64,000 nt of DNA from Glandiceps talaboti (GCF_964340395.1 NC_135559.1:23232964-23296963); one strand, 5' to 3'. Counted from the first letter of the stretch, positions 12,550 to 25,774 are shown. The notes: generated by a model not told the origin, from the sequence alone. A program made the numbers and translations.

Positions 12550-13700
12550 TTATCAAAAATAGCGCCAATGGCATTGTAGCACAACTGTACAGTTTCAAAA
12601 ATTGTTTACCCACATGTTGATCCATGCTAGGTATAGGTGTTCATTTGCTGAAAGATTATCCAGTTACCTATCCAACCCTGTTGTTACTGCACCATATACA
12701 CTATCATTTGGATGTTGCTATGGGCTCAGTCTTATTGCTAGGCATATTTTCATTCATCTTTTGGATGTTTCTCCACTTGTCTAACCATCCCTGTTGTTAT
12801 CTCTGCAATATTTATGATCCTAATGGGCGTGTCTTTGTTGCTAGGCATATTTGCAAACAATTTTGAATTGTTTATTCACTTGTCTATTAATTCCTATTGT
12901 TCTCTTTGCAATTAGACACCATCATTTGGCTGTTGCTTTGGCTTTTCACTTGCCTACCAGATGTTATTTTAGCAAAATATACTGGCATTTGATTGTTGCT
13001 ATGGGCATGGTTATGGTTGCTAGGGCCAATTGTGTAAAAAAAATTTGAAAATCTCTAGAATAACACATCTAAAAGCATCTCATCATCGACCAAATACTTT
13101 TTGAGATATACGTTTTCACCAAAATTCATATTGTTACACCTAATTTGCATATCGATGACAAGATCATCACATTTAATACTCATCTACACATCTCCAAATG
13201 CATCCCCATTAAATTTCAGATCAATCTGCCCAGTAGTTTTGGAATTAAAGATCTTTGACCAAAAAGTCACATTTTTTAGACCTAATTTGTGTATCACTGA
13301 TGGAACCATGTCTTGAACAATTCTTAATCTACACACCCCTAAGAACGTTCCAATCAAATTTGCAAATATGCCAAGTAGTTTTGGAGTTTTATTATTTTTT
13401 TACCAAAAATCATATTTTTTGACCCAAAATGCATATCTCTGGTACAATCATTTTCATTTGAACAATTTCCCAACTAGACACCCAAGGTCATATACCTACC
13501 AAGTACTGCAGTATCATCATGGCAATTGATCCAGTGGTTTTTGAATTTAAATTGTTTACACACACACACACACACACACGCATGCACACACACAGACGCA
13601 CCCACGCACGCACACATGCACACACACACACACACACACACTTACTTTCCCATGCCTATAGCACTACTGAACCTAAGAAGTACAACTGTGCTAAAAATCG
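12550..13700 (-). repeat. Dispersed repeat with internal microsatellite, copy 2
   Basis: Inverse copy of 430-1200. It starts with 'ggcattgtagcacaactgta', has several units with 'gttgctatgggc' or 'ttgttgctaggcat', then a unique part (about 13020-13540), the CA-rich tract (13557-13640) and the terminal part with 'cctatagcactactgaacct'. It is the longest of four copies in the window. The short frames in it (12602-13316) are not genes. Confidence 0.7.
13557..13640. repeat. Compound (CA)n microsatellite
   Basis: CA run interrupted by cgca/tgca/gacgca variants, inside dispersed repeat copy 2. Confidence 0.9.
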
Positions 13701-13995
13701 TAACTAAACAACATCCATTAATATACTTAAGACAAATATTGATTGGCCTTTGTGTACAAGTTGGACATAAAAAAATGATACTATACATTGCTTCATGTCA
13801 CAATGTTCATTTGTTGACATCTACTGATAACCAGTATGCAGATTCATTCCTATCTGGACATTAATTGCGTTCACAAATCATTATAGTCCAGATCTTGGTA
13901 GCTATAACAGTTAGCTTGTCACATAATTATATATGGTTCAACTTACTAAATATTGAGTTTGCATGTCAAAAAGTCACAACAATTTCCATACATTT
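13701..13995. other. Unique spacer, nothing recognised
   Basis: AT-rich; no exon supported. Confidence 0.5.
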
Positions 13996-14314
13996 TCCCC
14001 CTCCTGTCATGTGCCTTTGATATCAACCCCTCCTGTCATGTGCCTTTGATATCAACCCCTCCTGTCATGTACCTTTGATATCAACCCCTCCTGTCATGTA
14101 CCTTTGATATCAACCCCTCCTGTCATGTACCTTTGATATCAACCCCTCCTGTCATGTGCCTTTGATATCAACCCCTCCTGTCATGTACCTTTGATATCAA
14201 CCCCTCCTGTCATGTGCCTTTGATATCAGCCCCTCCTGTCATGTGCCTTTGATATCAACCCCTCCTGTCATGTACCTTTGACATCAACCCCTCCTGTCAT
14301 GTGCCTTTGATATT
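13996..14314. repeat. Minisatellite, 29-bp unit, 11 copies
   Basis: The unit contains 'cctcctgtcatgtgcctttg' followed by 'atatcaac'. The main variant is gtgcc/gtacc. Confidence 0.95.
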
Positions 14315-14763
14315 AGCATAACTCCTCTGCCAAGTCTTGCAGTAAGACCCGGGTCTGTGTCTGGAAGGTTGCCAAACAAAAACCAAGGATGACAGCACCT
14401 AAGTGAAATTTGGCCAATGACAAGGGTCTAACTGCTAGACTATCTCCTGTCAAGCATTTGAAATTACTGAATCTGTAAAAAGAACTAAATGTTACAGCTA
14501 CCAAGAAAAGACAACCATAGCAAACCATTGCAGCCATCTTAACAAATACAAGGCTGATCTAATGATTTGATATCTTGAGATCTAATGATTTGATATCTTA
14601 TAATTACAGACTTTGCTCACACCTTGATTAACTCCAAACATGCAATTAATTATTGTCAATATATATGTGTGATGACACGTGGTGAGGTAAGATTGGAATG
14701 TCTATCTAACAAACGATGAGTCTTAGTTGAAATATAACAGCATTTAACACACTGAGACATGAA
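14315..14763. other. Unique spacer, possibly 3' of the SCHIP1 gene
   Basis: A - strand open frame of 74 codons (14313-14537) has no recognised domain. No clear poly(A) signal for the - strand gene was found here, so the 3' end of that transcript is not fixed. Confidence 0.4.
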
Positions 14764-16868
14764 GCTTACTAAGTGAACCAGTATTTGACAATAGCTTGTC
14801 CAACCCAAAGTTTACTAAGTGAACCAGTATTTTGACAATAGCTTGTCTATTGTGAACCAGTATTTGACAATAGCTTGTCTAACCCAGAGTTTACTAAGTG
14901 AACCAGTATTTTGACAAGAGCTTGTCTAACCCAGAGTTTACTAAGTGAACCAGTATTTGACAATAGCTTGTCCAACCCAGAGTTTACTAAGTGAACCAGT
15001 ATTTTGACAAGAGCTTGTCTATTGTGAACCAGTATTTGACAATAGTTTGTCTAACCCAGAGCTTACTAAGTGAACCAGTATTTGACAATAGCTTGTCTAA
15101 CCCAGAGTTTACTAAGTGAACCAGTATTTTGACAAGAGCTTGTCTAACCCAGAGTTTACTAAGTGAACCAGTATTTGACAATAGCTTGTCCAACCCAGAG
15201 TTTACTAAGTGAACCAGTATTTTGACAAGAGCTTGTCTATTGTGAACCAGTATTTGACAATAGCTTGTCCAACCCAGAGTTTACTAAGTGAACCAGTATT
15301 TTGACAAGAGCTTGTCTATTGTGAACCAGTATTTGACAATAGTTTGTCTAACCCAGAGCTTACTAAGTGAACCAGTATTTGACAATAGCCTGTCTAACCC
15401 AGAGTTTACTAAGTGAACAAGTATTTGACAATAGCTTGTCTATTGTGCACCAGTATTTGACAATAGCTTGTCTAACCCAGAGTTTACTAAGTGAACCAGT
15501 ATTTTGACAAGAGCTTGTCTAACCCAGAGTTTACTAAGTGAACCAGTATTTGACAATAGCTTGTCTATTGTGAACCAGTATTTTGACAAGAGCTTGTCTA
15601 ACCCAGAGTTTACTAAGTGAACCAGTATTTGACAATAGCTTGTCTAACCCAGAGTTTACTAAGTGAACCAGTATTTGACAATAGCTTGTCTAACCCAGGG
15701 TTTACTAAGTGAACCAGTATTTGACAATAGCTTATCTAACCCAGAGTTTACTAAGTGAACCAGTATTTGACAAGAGCTTATCTAACCCAGAGTTTACTAA
15801 GTGAACCAGTATTTGACAATAGCTTGTCTAACCCAGAGTTTACTAAGTGAACCAGTATTTTGACAAGAGCTTGTCTAACCCAGAGTTTACTAAGTGAACC
15901 AGTATTTGACAATAGCCTGTCTAACCCAGAGTTTACTAAGTGAACCAGTATTTGATGATAGCCTGTTTAACCCAGAGTTTACTAAGTGAACCAGTATTTG
16001 ACAATAGCTTGTCTAACCCAGAGTTTACTAAGTGAACCAGTATTTGACAATAGCTTGTCTAACCCAGAGTTTACTAAGTGAACCAGTATTTGACAATAGC
16101 CTGTCTAACCCAGAGTTTACTAGGTGTACCAGTATTTGACAATAGCCTGTCTAACCCAGAGTTTACTAAGTGAACCAGTATTTGACAATAGCCTGTCTAA
16201 CCCAGAGTTTACTAGGTGTACCAGTATTTGACAATAGCCTGTCTAACCCAGAGTTTACTAGGTGTACCAGTATTTGACAATAGCCTGTCTAACCCAGAGT
16301 TTACTAGGTGTACCAGTATTTGACAATAGCCTGTCTAACCCAGAGTTTACTAAGTGAACCAGTATTTGACAATAGCCTGTCTAACCCAGAGTTTACTAGG
16401 TGTACCAGTATTTGACAATAGCCTGTCTAACCCAGAGTTTACTAGGTGTACCAGTATTTGACAATAGCCTGTCTAACCCAGAGTTTACTAGGTGTACCAG
16501 TATTTGACAATAGCCTGTTTAACCCAGAGTTTACTAGGTGTACCAGTATTTGACAATAGCTTGTCTAACCCAGAGTTTACTAAGTGAACCAGTATTTTGA
16601 CAAGAGCTTGTCTATTGTGAACCAGTATTTGACAATAGTTTGTCTAACCCAGAGCTTACTAAGTGAACCAGTATTTGACAATAGCTTGTCTATTGTGAAC
16701 CAGTATTTGACAATAGCTTGTCTAACCCAGAGTTTACTAAGTGAACCAGTATTTGACAATAGCTTGTCTAACCCAGAGTTTACTAGGTGTACCAGTATTT
16801 GACAATAGCCTGTCTAACCCAGAGTTTACTAGGTGTACCAGTATTTGACAATAGCCTGTCTGACCCAG
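14764..16868. repeat. Minisatellite, 46-bp unit, about 45 copies, entering the last SCHIP1 exon
   Basis: The unit contains 'gaaccagtatttgacaatag' and 'ctaacccagagtttactaag'. Shorter units using 'ttgtctattgtgaacc' are mixed in on the left, and 'taggtgtaccag' variants cluster on the right. The right edge is inside the terminal coding exon of the - strand SCHIP1-like gene: the last 12 codons and the stop come from the first unit. Confidence 0.94.
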
Positions 16869-17154
16869 GTCATCTCAGGACTGGAGATGTGACTTGTAGT
16901 ACTACTGCTGTCAGTTGGACTGCTTAATGATTTGATGCTCTCTTGAGGACTGCTGATTGATTTTTGACTTTCAGGACTTGATATGGAGCGACTTGACATG
17001 GATGAACTGCGACTAACTCCACACATACACTTTCGACTAACAGGTAAAGTATTACTTAGTAAAGATAGAAGTGTGTCTAATTGACGTTTATTAGGATTAT
17101 CCATTCTTTGCTGCTTGGGGTCAAGACGATCTTTTTCGGACGTCATCTGCATGT
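16829..17154 (-). CDS. SCHIP1: SCHIP1-like gene, terminal exon (C-terminus)
   Basis: Residues 542-648 of the part of the protein encoded in this window. The 3' splice site is a T-rich tract plus ACAG just above 17154; the first two bases complete a codon begun with one base in the previous exon. The segment starts MQMTSEKDRLDPKQQ, then a helical stretch (RQLDTLLSLLSNTL), then a tail of about 45 residues very rich in Ser with repeated SSP/SPE motifs. Vertebrate SCHIP1, as I recall it, ends soon after the coiled coil, so this extension of about 90 residues is unusual. The last residues (WVRQAIVKYWYT) and the TAG at 16829-16831 are encoded by a unit of the adjacent 46-bp minisatellite. A downstream splice out of this exon (weak GT at the GTCAGA after ACCTGG) cannot be excluded. 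Confidence 0.72.
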
Positions 17155-17389
17155 CTGTAAAAAATAAAAGAATGAGTCAGAACATGACAAATAAAACATG
17201 AATAAAACAGGTGATAGTGCTGACATCTTTGTAGTGAATTACATTATATTCCTTCCAAAGCATTATCACATCACATCTATATTTTACAAGAAAGATGTTC
17301 ATTACACAAATATAGCCATGATGGTGTCAACATCTATCAGTCAGACACAGCCATGTAGATGTCTGTCTGTCAAACAGTCATTGTAGGTG
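17155..17389. other. Intron start, unique
   Basis: Acceptor-side end of the 23-kb intron of the SCHIP1-like gene (- strand). It contains the T-rich tract before the acceptor. Nothing else is recognised. Confidence 0.6.
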
Positions 17390-17592
17390 ATTGTTTGTCT
17401 GTCTGTCTGTTTGTCTGTCTATTGTCTGTCGATCTGTCTGTCAGTGAAACAGCCACGTAGATGTATGTCAGTCAAGCAGTCATGTAGGTGATTGTCTGTC
17501 TGTGTATGTATGTATGTCTCTCTGTCTGTCAAGGAAACACAGCCATGTAGATGTATGTCAGTCATGTTGGTGATTGTCTGTTTGTCTGTCGA

Positions 17593-17623
<31 letters not shown>

Positions 17624-17756
17624 TTCTGTCTGTCAGTGAAACACAGCCACGTACATGTCTGTTGGTCAAACAGTCATGTAGGTAACTGTCTGTTTGTCTG
17701 TCTTTCTGTCAGTGAAACACAGTCATGTACATGTATAGGTCTCTGTAAAACAAACC
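17390..17756. repeat. (CTGT)n-rich transition zone
   Basis: Degenerate gtct/gtctgtttgtc tetranucleotide runs (for example 17395-17430, 17580-17635) alternate with early forms of the neighbouring 29-bp unit ('gaaacacagccatgtagatg'). Confidence 0.85.
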
Positions 17757-20700
17757 CTTATAGATGTCTACCAGTCAAATACAGCCATGTAGGTGTCTGC
17801 CAGTCAAATACAGCCATATAGGTGTCTGCCAGTCAAATACAGTCATGTACGTGTCTGCCAGTCAAATACAGGCATGTAGTTATCTGCCAGTCAAATACAG
17901 GCATGTAGTTATCTGTCAGTCAAATACAGGCATGGAGTTATCTGTCAGTCAAATACAGGCATGGAGTTGTCTACCAGTCAAATACAGCCATGTAGGTGTC
18001 TACCAGTCAAATACAGCCATGTAGGTGTCTGTCAGTCAAATACAGGCATGTTGGTGTCTGTCAGTCAAATACAGGCATGTTGGTGTCTGTCAGTCAAATA
18101 CAGTCATGTAGTTGTATGTCAGTCAAATACAGGCATGTAGTTGTCTGCTAGTCAAATACAGCCATGTAGTTGTCTGTCAGTCAAATACAGCCATGTAGGT
18201 GTCTGCCAGTCAAATACAGGCATGTAGTTGTCTGTCAGTCAAATACAGGCATGTAGTTGTCTGCCAGTCAAATACAGGCATGTAGTTGTCTGTCAGTCAA
18301 ATACAGCCATGTAGGTGTCTGTCAGTCAAATACAGCCACATAGGTGTTTGTCAGTCAAATACAGCCACGTAGGTGTCTGTCAGTCAAATACAGCCATGTA
18401 GGTGTCTGTCAGTCAAATACAGCCATGTAGGTGTCTGTCATGTAGTTATCTGCCAGTCAAATACAGGCATGTTTGTGTCTGTCAGTCAAATACAGGCATG
18501 TTGGTGTCTGTCAGTCAAATACAGGCATGTAGTTGTCTGTCAGTCAAATACAGGCATGTAGTTGTCTGTCAGTCAAATACAGGCATGTAGTTGTCTGTCA
18601 GTCAAATACAGTCATGTACGTGTCTGCCAGTCAAATACAGGCATGTAGTTATCTGCCAGTCAAATACAGGCATGTAGTTATCTGTCAGTCAAATACAGGC
18701 ATGGAGTTATCTGTCAGTCAAATACAGGCATGTAGTTGTCTACCAGTCAAATACAGCCATGTAGGTGTCTGCCAGTCGAAATACAGTCATGTACGTGTCT
18801 GCCAGTCAAATACAGGCATGGAGTTATCTGCCAGTCAAATACAGGCATGTAGTTATCTGCCAGTCAAATACAGGCATGTAGTTATCTGTCAGTCAAATAC
18901 AGGCATGGAGTTGTCTACCAGTCAAATACAGCCATGTAGGTGTCTGCCAGTCGAAATACAGTCATGTACGTGTCTGCCAGTCAAATACAGGCATGGAGTT
19001 ATCTGCCAGTCAAATACAGGCATGTAGTTATCTGTCAGTCAAATACAGGCATGGAGTTATCTGTCAGTCAAATACAGGCATGGAGTTGTCTACCAGTCAA
19101 ATACAGCCATGCAGGTGTCTGCAAGTCGAAATACAGTCATGTACGTGTCTGCCAGTCAAATACAGGCATGTAGTTATCTGCCAGTCAAATACAGGCATGT
19201 AGTTATCTGTCAGTCAAATACAGGCATGGAGTTATCTGTCAGTCAAATACAGGCATGGAGTTGTCTACCAGTCAAATACAGCCATGCAGGTGTCTGCCAG
19301 TCGAAATACAGTCATGTACGTGTCTGCCAGTCAAATACAGGCATGGAGTTGTCTACCAGTCAAATACAGGCATGGAGTTGTCTACCAGTCAAATACAGCC
19401 ATGTAAGTGTCTGCCAGTCGAAATACAGTCATGTACGTGTCTGCCAGTCAAATACAGGCATGGAGTTGTCTGCCAGTCAAATACAGGCATGGAGTTGTCT
19501 ACCAGTCAAATACAGCCATGTAAGTGTCTGCCAGTCGAAATACAGTCATGTACGTGTCTGCCAGTCAAATACAGGCATGTAGTTGTCTGCCAGTCAAATA
19601 CAGGCATGGAGTTGTCTACCAGTCAAATACAGCCATGTAAGTGTCTGCCAGTCGAAATACAGTCATGTACGTGTCTGCCAGTCAAATACAGGCATGGAGT
19701 TGTCTACCAGTCAAATACAGCCATGCAGGTGTCTGCCAGTCGAAATACAGTCATGTACGTGTCTGCCAGTCAAATACAGGCATGGAGTTGTCTACCAGTC
19801 AAATACAGCCATGTAGGTGTCTGCCAGTCGAAATACAGTCATGTACGTGTCTGCCAGTCAAATACAGGCATGTAGTTATCTGCCAGTCAAATACAGGCAT
19901 GTAGTTATCTGTCAGTCAAATACAGGCATGGAGTTATCTGTCAGTCAAATACAGGCATGGAGTTGTCTACCAGTCAAATACAGCCATGTAGGTGTCTGCC
20001 AGTCGAAATACAGTCATGTACGTGTCTGCCAGTCAAATACAGGCATGGAGTTATCTGCCAGTCAAATACAGGCATGTAGTTATCTGTCAGTCAAATACAG
20101 GCATGGAGTTATCTGTCAGTCAAATACAGGCATGGAGTTGTCTACCAGTCAAATACAGCCATGCAGGTGTCTGCAAGTCGAAATACAGTCATGTACGTGT
20201 CTGCCAGTCAAATACAGGCATGTAGTTATCTGCCAGTCAAATACAGGCATGTAGTTATCTGTCAGTCAAATACAGGCATGGAGTTATCTGTCAGTCAAAT
20301 ACAGGCATGGAGTTGTCTACCAGTCAAATACAGCCATGCAGGTGTCTGCCAGTCGAAATACAGTCATGTACGTGTCTGCCAGTCAAATACAGGCATGGAG
20401 TTGTCTACCAGTCAAATACAGGCATGGAGTTGTCTACCAGTCAAATACAGCCATGTAAGTGTCTGCCAGTCGAAATACAGTCATGTACGTGTCTGCCAGT
20501 CAAATACAGGCATGGAGTTGTCTGCCAGTCAAATACAGGCATGGAGTTGTCTACCAGTCAAATACAGCCATGTAAGTGTCTGCCAGTCGAAATACAGTCA
20601 TGTACGTGTCTGCCAGTCAAATACAGGCATGTAGTTGTCTGCCAGTCAAATACAGGCATGGAGTTGTCTACCAGTCAAATACAGCCATGTAAGTGTCTGC

Positions 20701-23700
20701 CAGTCGAAATACAGTCATGTACGTGTCTGCCAGTCAAATACAGGCATGGAGTTGTCTACCAGTCAAATACAGCCATGCAGGTGTCTGCCAGTCGAAATAC
20801 AGTCATGTACGTGTCTGCCAGTCAAATACAGGCATGGAGTTGTCTACCAGTCAAATACAGCCATGTAGGTGTCTGCCAGTCGAAATACAGTCATGTACGT
20901 GTCTGCCAGTCAAATACAGGCATGTAGTTATCTGCCAGTCAAATACAGGCATGTAGTTATCTGTCAGTCAAATACAGGCATGGAGTTATCTGTCAGTCAA
21001 ATACAGGCATGGAGTTGTCTACCAGTCAAATACAGCCATGCAGGTGTCTGCCAGTCGAAATACAGTCATGTACGTGTCTGCCAGTCAAATACAGGCATGG
21101 AGTTGTCTACCAGTCAAATACAGCCATGTAAGTGTCTGTCAGTCAAATACAGCCATTTAGGTGTCTGAAAGTCAAATACAGTCATGTACGTGTCTGCTAG
21201 TCAAATACAGGCATGTAGTTATCTGCCAGTCAAATACAGGCATGTAGTTATCTGTCAGTCAAATACAGGCATGGAGTTATCTGTCAGTCAAATACAGGCA
21301 TGGAGTTGTCTACCAGTCAAATACAGCCATGTAGGTGTCTACCAGTCAAATACAGCCATGTAGGTGTCTGTCAGTCAAATACAGGCATGTAGTTGTCTGT
21401 CAGTCAAATACAGTCATGTAGTTGTCTACCAGTCAAATACAGCCATGTGGTTGTCTGTCAGTCAAATACAGACACGTAGTTGTCTGTCAGTCAAATACAG
21501 GCATGTAGTTATCTGTCAGTCAAATACAGGCATGTAGTTGTCTGTCAGTCAAATACAGTCATGTAGTTGTCTACCAGTCAAGTACAGCCATGTAGTTATA
21601 TGCCAGTCAAATACAGCCATGTAGTTGTCTGTCAGTCAAATACAGACATGTTGGTGTCTGCCAGTGAAATACAGCCATGTAGTTGTCTACCAGTCAAATA
21701 CAGCCATGTAGGTGTCTGTCAGTCAAATACAGCCATGTAGGTGTCTGCCAGTCAAATACAGGCATGTTGGTGTCTGCCAGTCAAATACAGGCATGTAGTT
21801 GTCTACCAGTCAAATACAGGCATGTTGGTGTCTGCCAGTCAAATACAGCCATGTAGGTGTCTGTCAGTCAAATACAGGCATGTAGTTGTCTGCCAGTCAA
21901 ATACAGGCATGTTGGTGTCTGCCAGTCAAATACAGGCATGTAGTTGTCTGTCAGTCAAATACAGGCATGTTGGTGTCTGCCAGTCAAATACAGGCATGTA
22001 GTTGTCTGTCAGTCAAATACAGGCATGGAGTTGTCTACCAGTCAAATACAGCCATGTAGGTGTCTACCAGTCAAATACAGCCATGTACGTGTCTGTCAGT
22101 CAAATACAGGCATGTAGTTGTCTACAGTCAAATACAGCCATGTAGTTGTCTACCAGTCAAATACAGGCATGTAGTTGTCTGCCAGTCAAATACAGGCATG
22201 TAGTTATCTGTCAGTCAAATACAGGCATGTAGTTATCTGTCAGTCAAATACAGGCATGGAGTTATCTGTCAGTCAAATACAGGCATGGAGTTGTCTACCA
22301 GTCAAATACAGCCATGTAGGTGTCTACCAGTCAAATACAGCCATGTAGGTGTCTGTCAGTCAAATACAGGAATGTAGGTGTCTGTCAGTCAAATACAGTC
22401 ATGTAGTTGTCTACCAGTCAAATACAGCCATGTAGTTGTCTGTTAGTCAAATACAGGCATGTAGTTGTCTGTCAGTCAAATACAGGCATGTAGTTATCTG
22501 TCAGTCAAATACAGGCATGTAGTTGTCTGTCAGTCAAAAACAGTCATGTAGTTGTCTACCAGTCAAGTACAGCCATGTAGTTGTCTGCCAGTCAAATACA
22601 GCCATGCAGGTGTCTGCCAGTCAAATACAGGCATGTAGTTGTCTGCCAGTCAAATACAGGCATGTAGTTGTCTGCCAGTCAAATACAGGCATGTTGGTGT
22701 CTGCCAGTCAAATACAGGCATGTAGTTGTCTGCCAGTCAAATACAGGCATGTAGTTGTCTGTCAGTCAAATACAGGCATGTTGGTGTCTGTCAGTCAAAT
22801 ACAGACATGTAGGTGTCTGTCAGTCAAATACAGGCATGTTGGTGTCTGTCAGTCAAATACAGGCATGTTGGTGTCTGTCAGTCAAATACAGACATGTAGG
22901 TGTCTGTCAGTCAAATACAGGCATGTTGGTGTCTGCCAGTCAAATACAGGCATGTAGTTGTCTGTCAGTCAAATACAGGCATGTAGGTGTCTGTCAGTCA
23001 GATACAGGCATGTAGTTATCTGTCAGTCAAATACAGCCATGTAGTTGTCTACCAGTCAAATACAGCCATGTAGGTGTCTGCCAGTCAAATACAGCCATGT
23101 AGTTGTCTGCCAGTCAAATACAGGCATGTTGGTGTCTGCCAGTCAAATACAGCCATGTAGTTGTCTGTCAGTCAAATACAGCCATGTAGGTGTCTGTCAG
23201 TCAAATACAGCCATGTAGTTGTCTGTCAGTCAAATACAGGCATGTAGTTATCTGTCAGTCAAATACAGCCATGTAGTTGTCTGTCAGTCAAATACAGCCA
23301 TGTAGTTGTCTGTCAGTCAAATACAGCCATGTAGTTGTCTGTCAGTCAAATACAGCCATGTAGTTGTCTGTCAGTCAAATACAGACATGTAGTTGTCTGT
23401 CAGTCAAATACAGCCATATAGGTGTCCGTCAGTCAAACACAGCTCTGTTGGTGTTTGCCAGTCAAATACAGGCATGTTGGTGTCTGCCAGTCAAATACAG
23501 CCATGTAGTTGTCTGTTAGTCAAATACAGGCATGTAGTTGTCTGTCAGTCAAATACAGGCATGTAGTTATCTGTCAGTCAAATACAGGCATGTAGTTGTC
23601 TGTCAGTCAAAAACAGTCATGTAGTTGTCTACCAGTCAAGTACAGCCATGTAGTTGTCTGCCAGTCAAATACAGCCATGCAGGTGTCTGCCAGTCAAATA

Positions 23701-25130
23701 CAGGCATGTAGTTGTCTGCCAGTCAAATACAGGCATGTAGGTGTCTGCCAGTCAAATACAGGCATGTTGGTGTCTGCCAGTCAAATACAGGCATGTAGTT
23801 GTCTGCCAGTCAAATACAGGCATGTAGTTGTCTGTCAGTCAAATACAGGCATGTTGGTGTCTGTCAGTCAAATACAGACATGTAGGTGTCTGTCAGTCAA
23901 ATACAGGCATGTTGGTGTCTGTCAGTCAAATACAGGCATGTTGGTGTCTGTCAGTCAAATACAGACATGTAGGTGTCTGTCAGTCAAATACAGGCATGTT
24001 GGTGTCTGCCAGTCAAATACAGGCATGTAGTTGTCTGTCAGTCAAATACAGGCATGTAGGTGTCTGTCAGTCAGATACAGGCATGTAGTTATCTGTCAGT
24101 CAAATACAGCCATGTAGTTGTCTACCAGTCAAATACAGCCATGTAGGTGTCTGCCAGTCAAATACAGCCATGTAGTTGTCTGCCAGTCAAATACAGGCAT
24201 GTTGGTGTCTGCCAGTCAAATACAGCCATGTAGTTGTCTGTCAGTCAAATACAGCCATGTAGGTGTCTGTCAGTCAAATACAGCCATGTAGTTGTCTGTC
24301 AGTCAAATACAGGCATGTAGTTATCTGTCAGTCAAATACAGCCATGTAGTTGTCTGTCAGTCAAATACAGCCATGTAGTTGTCTGTCAGTCAAATACAGC
24401 CATGTAGTTGTCTGTCAGTCAAATACAGCCATGTAGTTGTCTGTCAGTCAAATACAGACATGTAGTTGTCTGTCAGTCAAATACAGCCATATAGGTGTCC
24501 GTCAGTCAAACACAGCTCTGTTGGTGTTTGCCAGTCAAATACAGGCATGTTGGTGTCTGCCAGTCAAATACAGTCATGTAGGTGTCTGCCGGTCAAATAC
24601 AGGCATGTACGTGTCTGTCAGTCAAATACAGCCATGTAGGTGTTTGCCAGTCAAATACAGTCATGTACGTGTCTGTCAGTGAAATACAGCCATGTAGTTG
24701 TCTTCCAGTCAAATACAGCCATGTAGGTGTTTGCCAGTCAAATACAGCCATGTAGGTGTTTGCCAGTCAAATACAGTCATGTAGTTGTCTACCAGTCAAA
24801 TACAGCCATGTAGGTGTACGTCTGCCAGTCAAATACAGCCATGTATTTGTCTACCAGTCAAATACAGCCATGTAGGTGTCTGCCAGTTAAATACAGCCAT
24901 GTAGTTGTCTGCCAGTCAAATACAGCCATGTAGGTGTCTGCCAGTCAAATGCAGTCATGTAGGTATCTGCCAGTCAAATACAGTCATGTAGTTGTCTGCC
25001 AGTCAAATACAGCCATGTAGGCATCTGCCAGTCAAATGCAGTCATGTAGGTGTCTGCCAGTCAAATACAGCCATGTAGTTGTCTGCCAGTCAAATGCAGT
25101 CATGTACGTGTCTGCCAGTCAAATACAGCC
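17757..25130. repeat. Giant minisatellite, 29-bp unit, about 254 copies
   Basis: The unit contains 'cagtcaaatacaggcatgta' plus 'gttgtctgt' with many variants (ggc/gcc/gtc/gac before atg; tagt/gagt/tggt). Some units have an extra base ('agtcgaaatacag', 30 bp). Two higher-order duplications are visible: about 1,052 bp (about 18900-19950 against 19950-21000) and 1,073 bp = 37 units (about 22440-23510 against 23515-24585). All open frames in it (62-206 codons, Cys/Val/Ser-rich) are products of the repeat. Confidence 0.96.
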
Positions 25131-25774
25131 ATGTATCATGTATATGTCTTTGTCATAGAATACTAACATTACATTTGGTTCTAGTATTGATGAACATATG
25201 CAATGTATATGTCATAACAATGTATGAACAGTGAAGGTGAAAAATTCTTTGAGTCCTATAATATTAAATGATAACTTTATTTCTTTGAAAGTCCTTAATT
25301 TGATTATGTAGCGAACAGAGATTTCATGGTAGGTTGCATGATAGGTTGCTCTTTTCCAACTGACTTTCACACACTGGAGTTCAAAGTGACACTATACCTG
25401 ATGCCTCATACTTTTCACCAACGAAAAAGTTGAAATAATGATATTTAAGCAATGGTTCAATTTCTTGATGTAGATTTTCTTAAACAGTCCATTGTTGGGT
25501 AGTTTTTGGTGAGAGCTCTTAAATACAACTATTGTAAAGTAATGCCAAAACACATCATCAACTGTCCCAATACTGTTATGGATTTCATGAAGGTATTCAT
25601 TGTAAATGTTGCACATTCTTTTGTAAGTGTTTTTCATTAAAGTAAGGAGTAAGGACCATGAATTCGATCAGAGATTATTCTGTTTTCAAGTTTGGTGTGG
25701 AGAGAGTATTACTTGACTTTAATAATAGATAGGACATGACCTAATAACCAATACACAACTTGGAGATGACATGT
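25131..25774. other. Unique intron spacer
   Basis: About 640 bp between two giant arrays. A - strand frame of 81 codons (25392-25637) ends without splice context or recognised domain. Nothing supported. Confidence 0.5.

Noticed and set aside
13519-13864. His/Thr-rich frames
   Set aside because: Translations of a CA microsatellite.
14313-14537. 74-codon - strand frame as a further SCHIP1 exon
   Set aside because: No similarity and no convincing splice sites; the preceding exon already ends with a stop.
17492-24682. Many Cys/Val/Ser-rich open frames of 62-206 codons
   Set aside because: They exist only because the 29-bp unit lacks frequent stops; they overlap in several frames and have no unique sequence.
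17757-25130. CRISPR-like array of 29-bp repeats
   Set aside because: Units are directly adjacent with no spacers, and the window is eukaryotic; it is a minisatellite.
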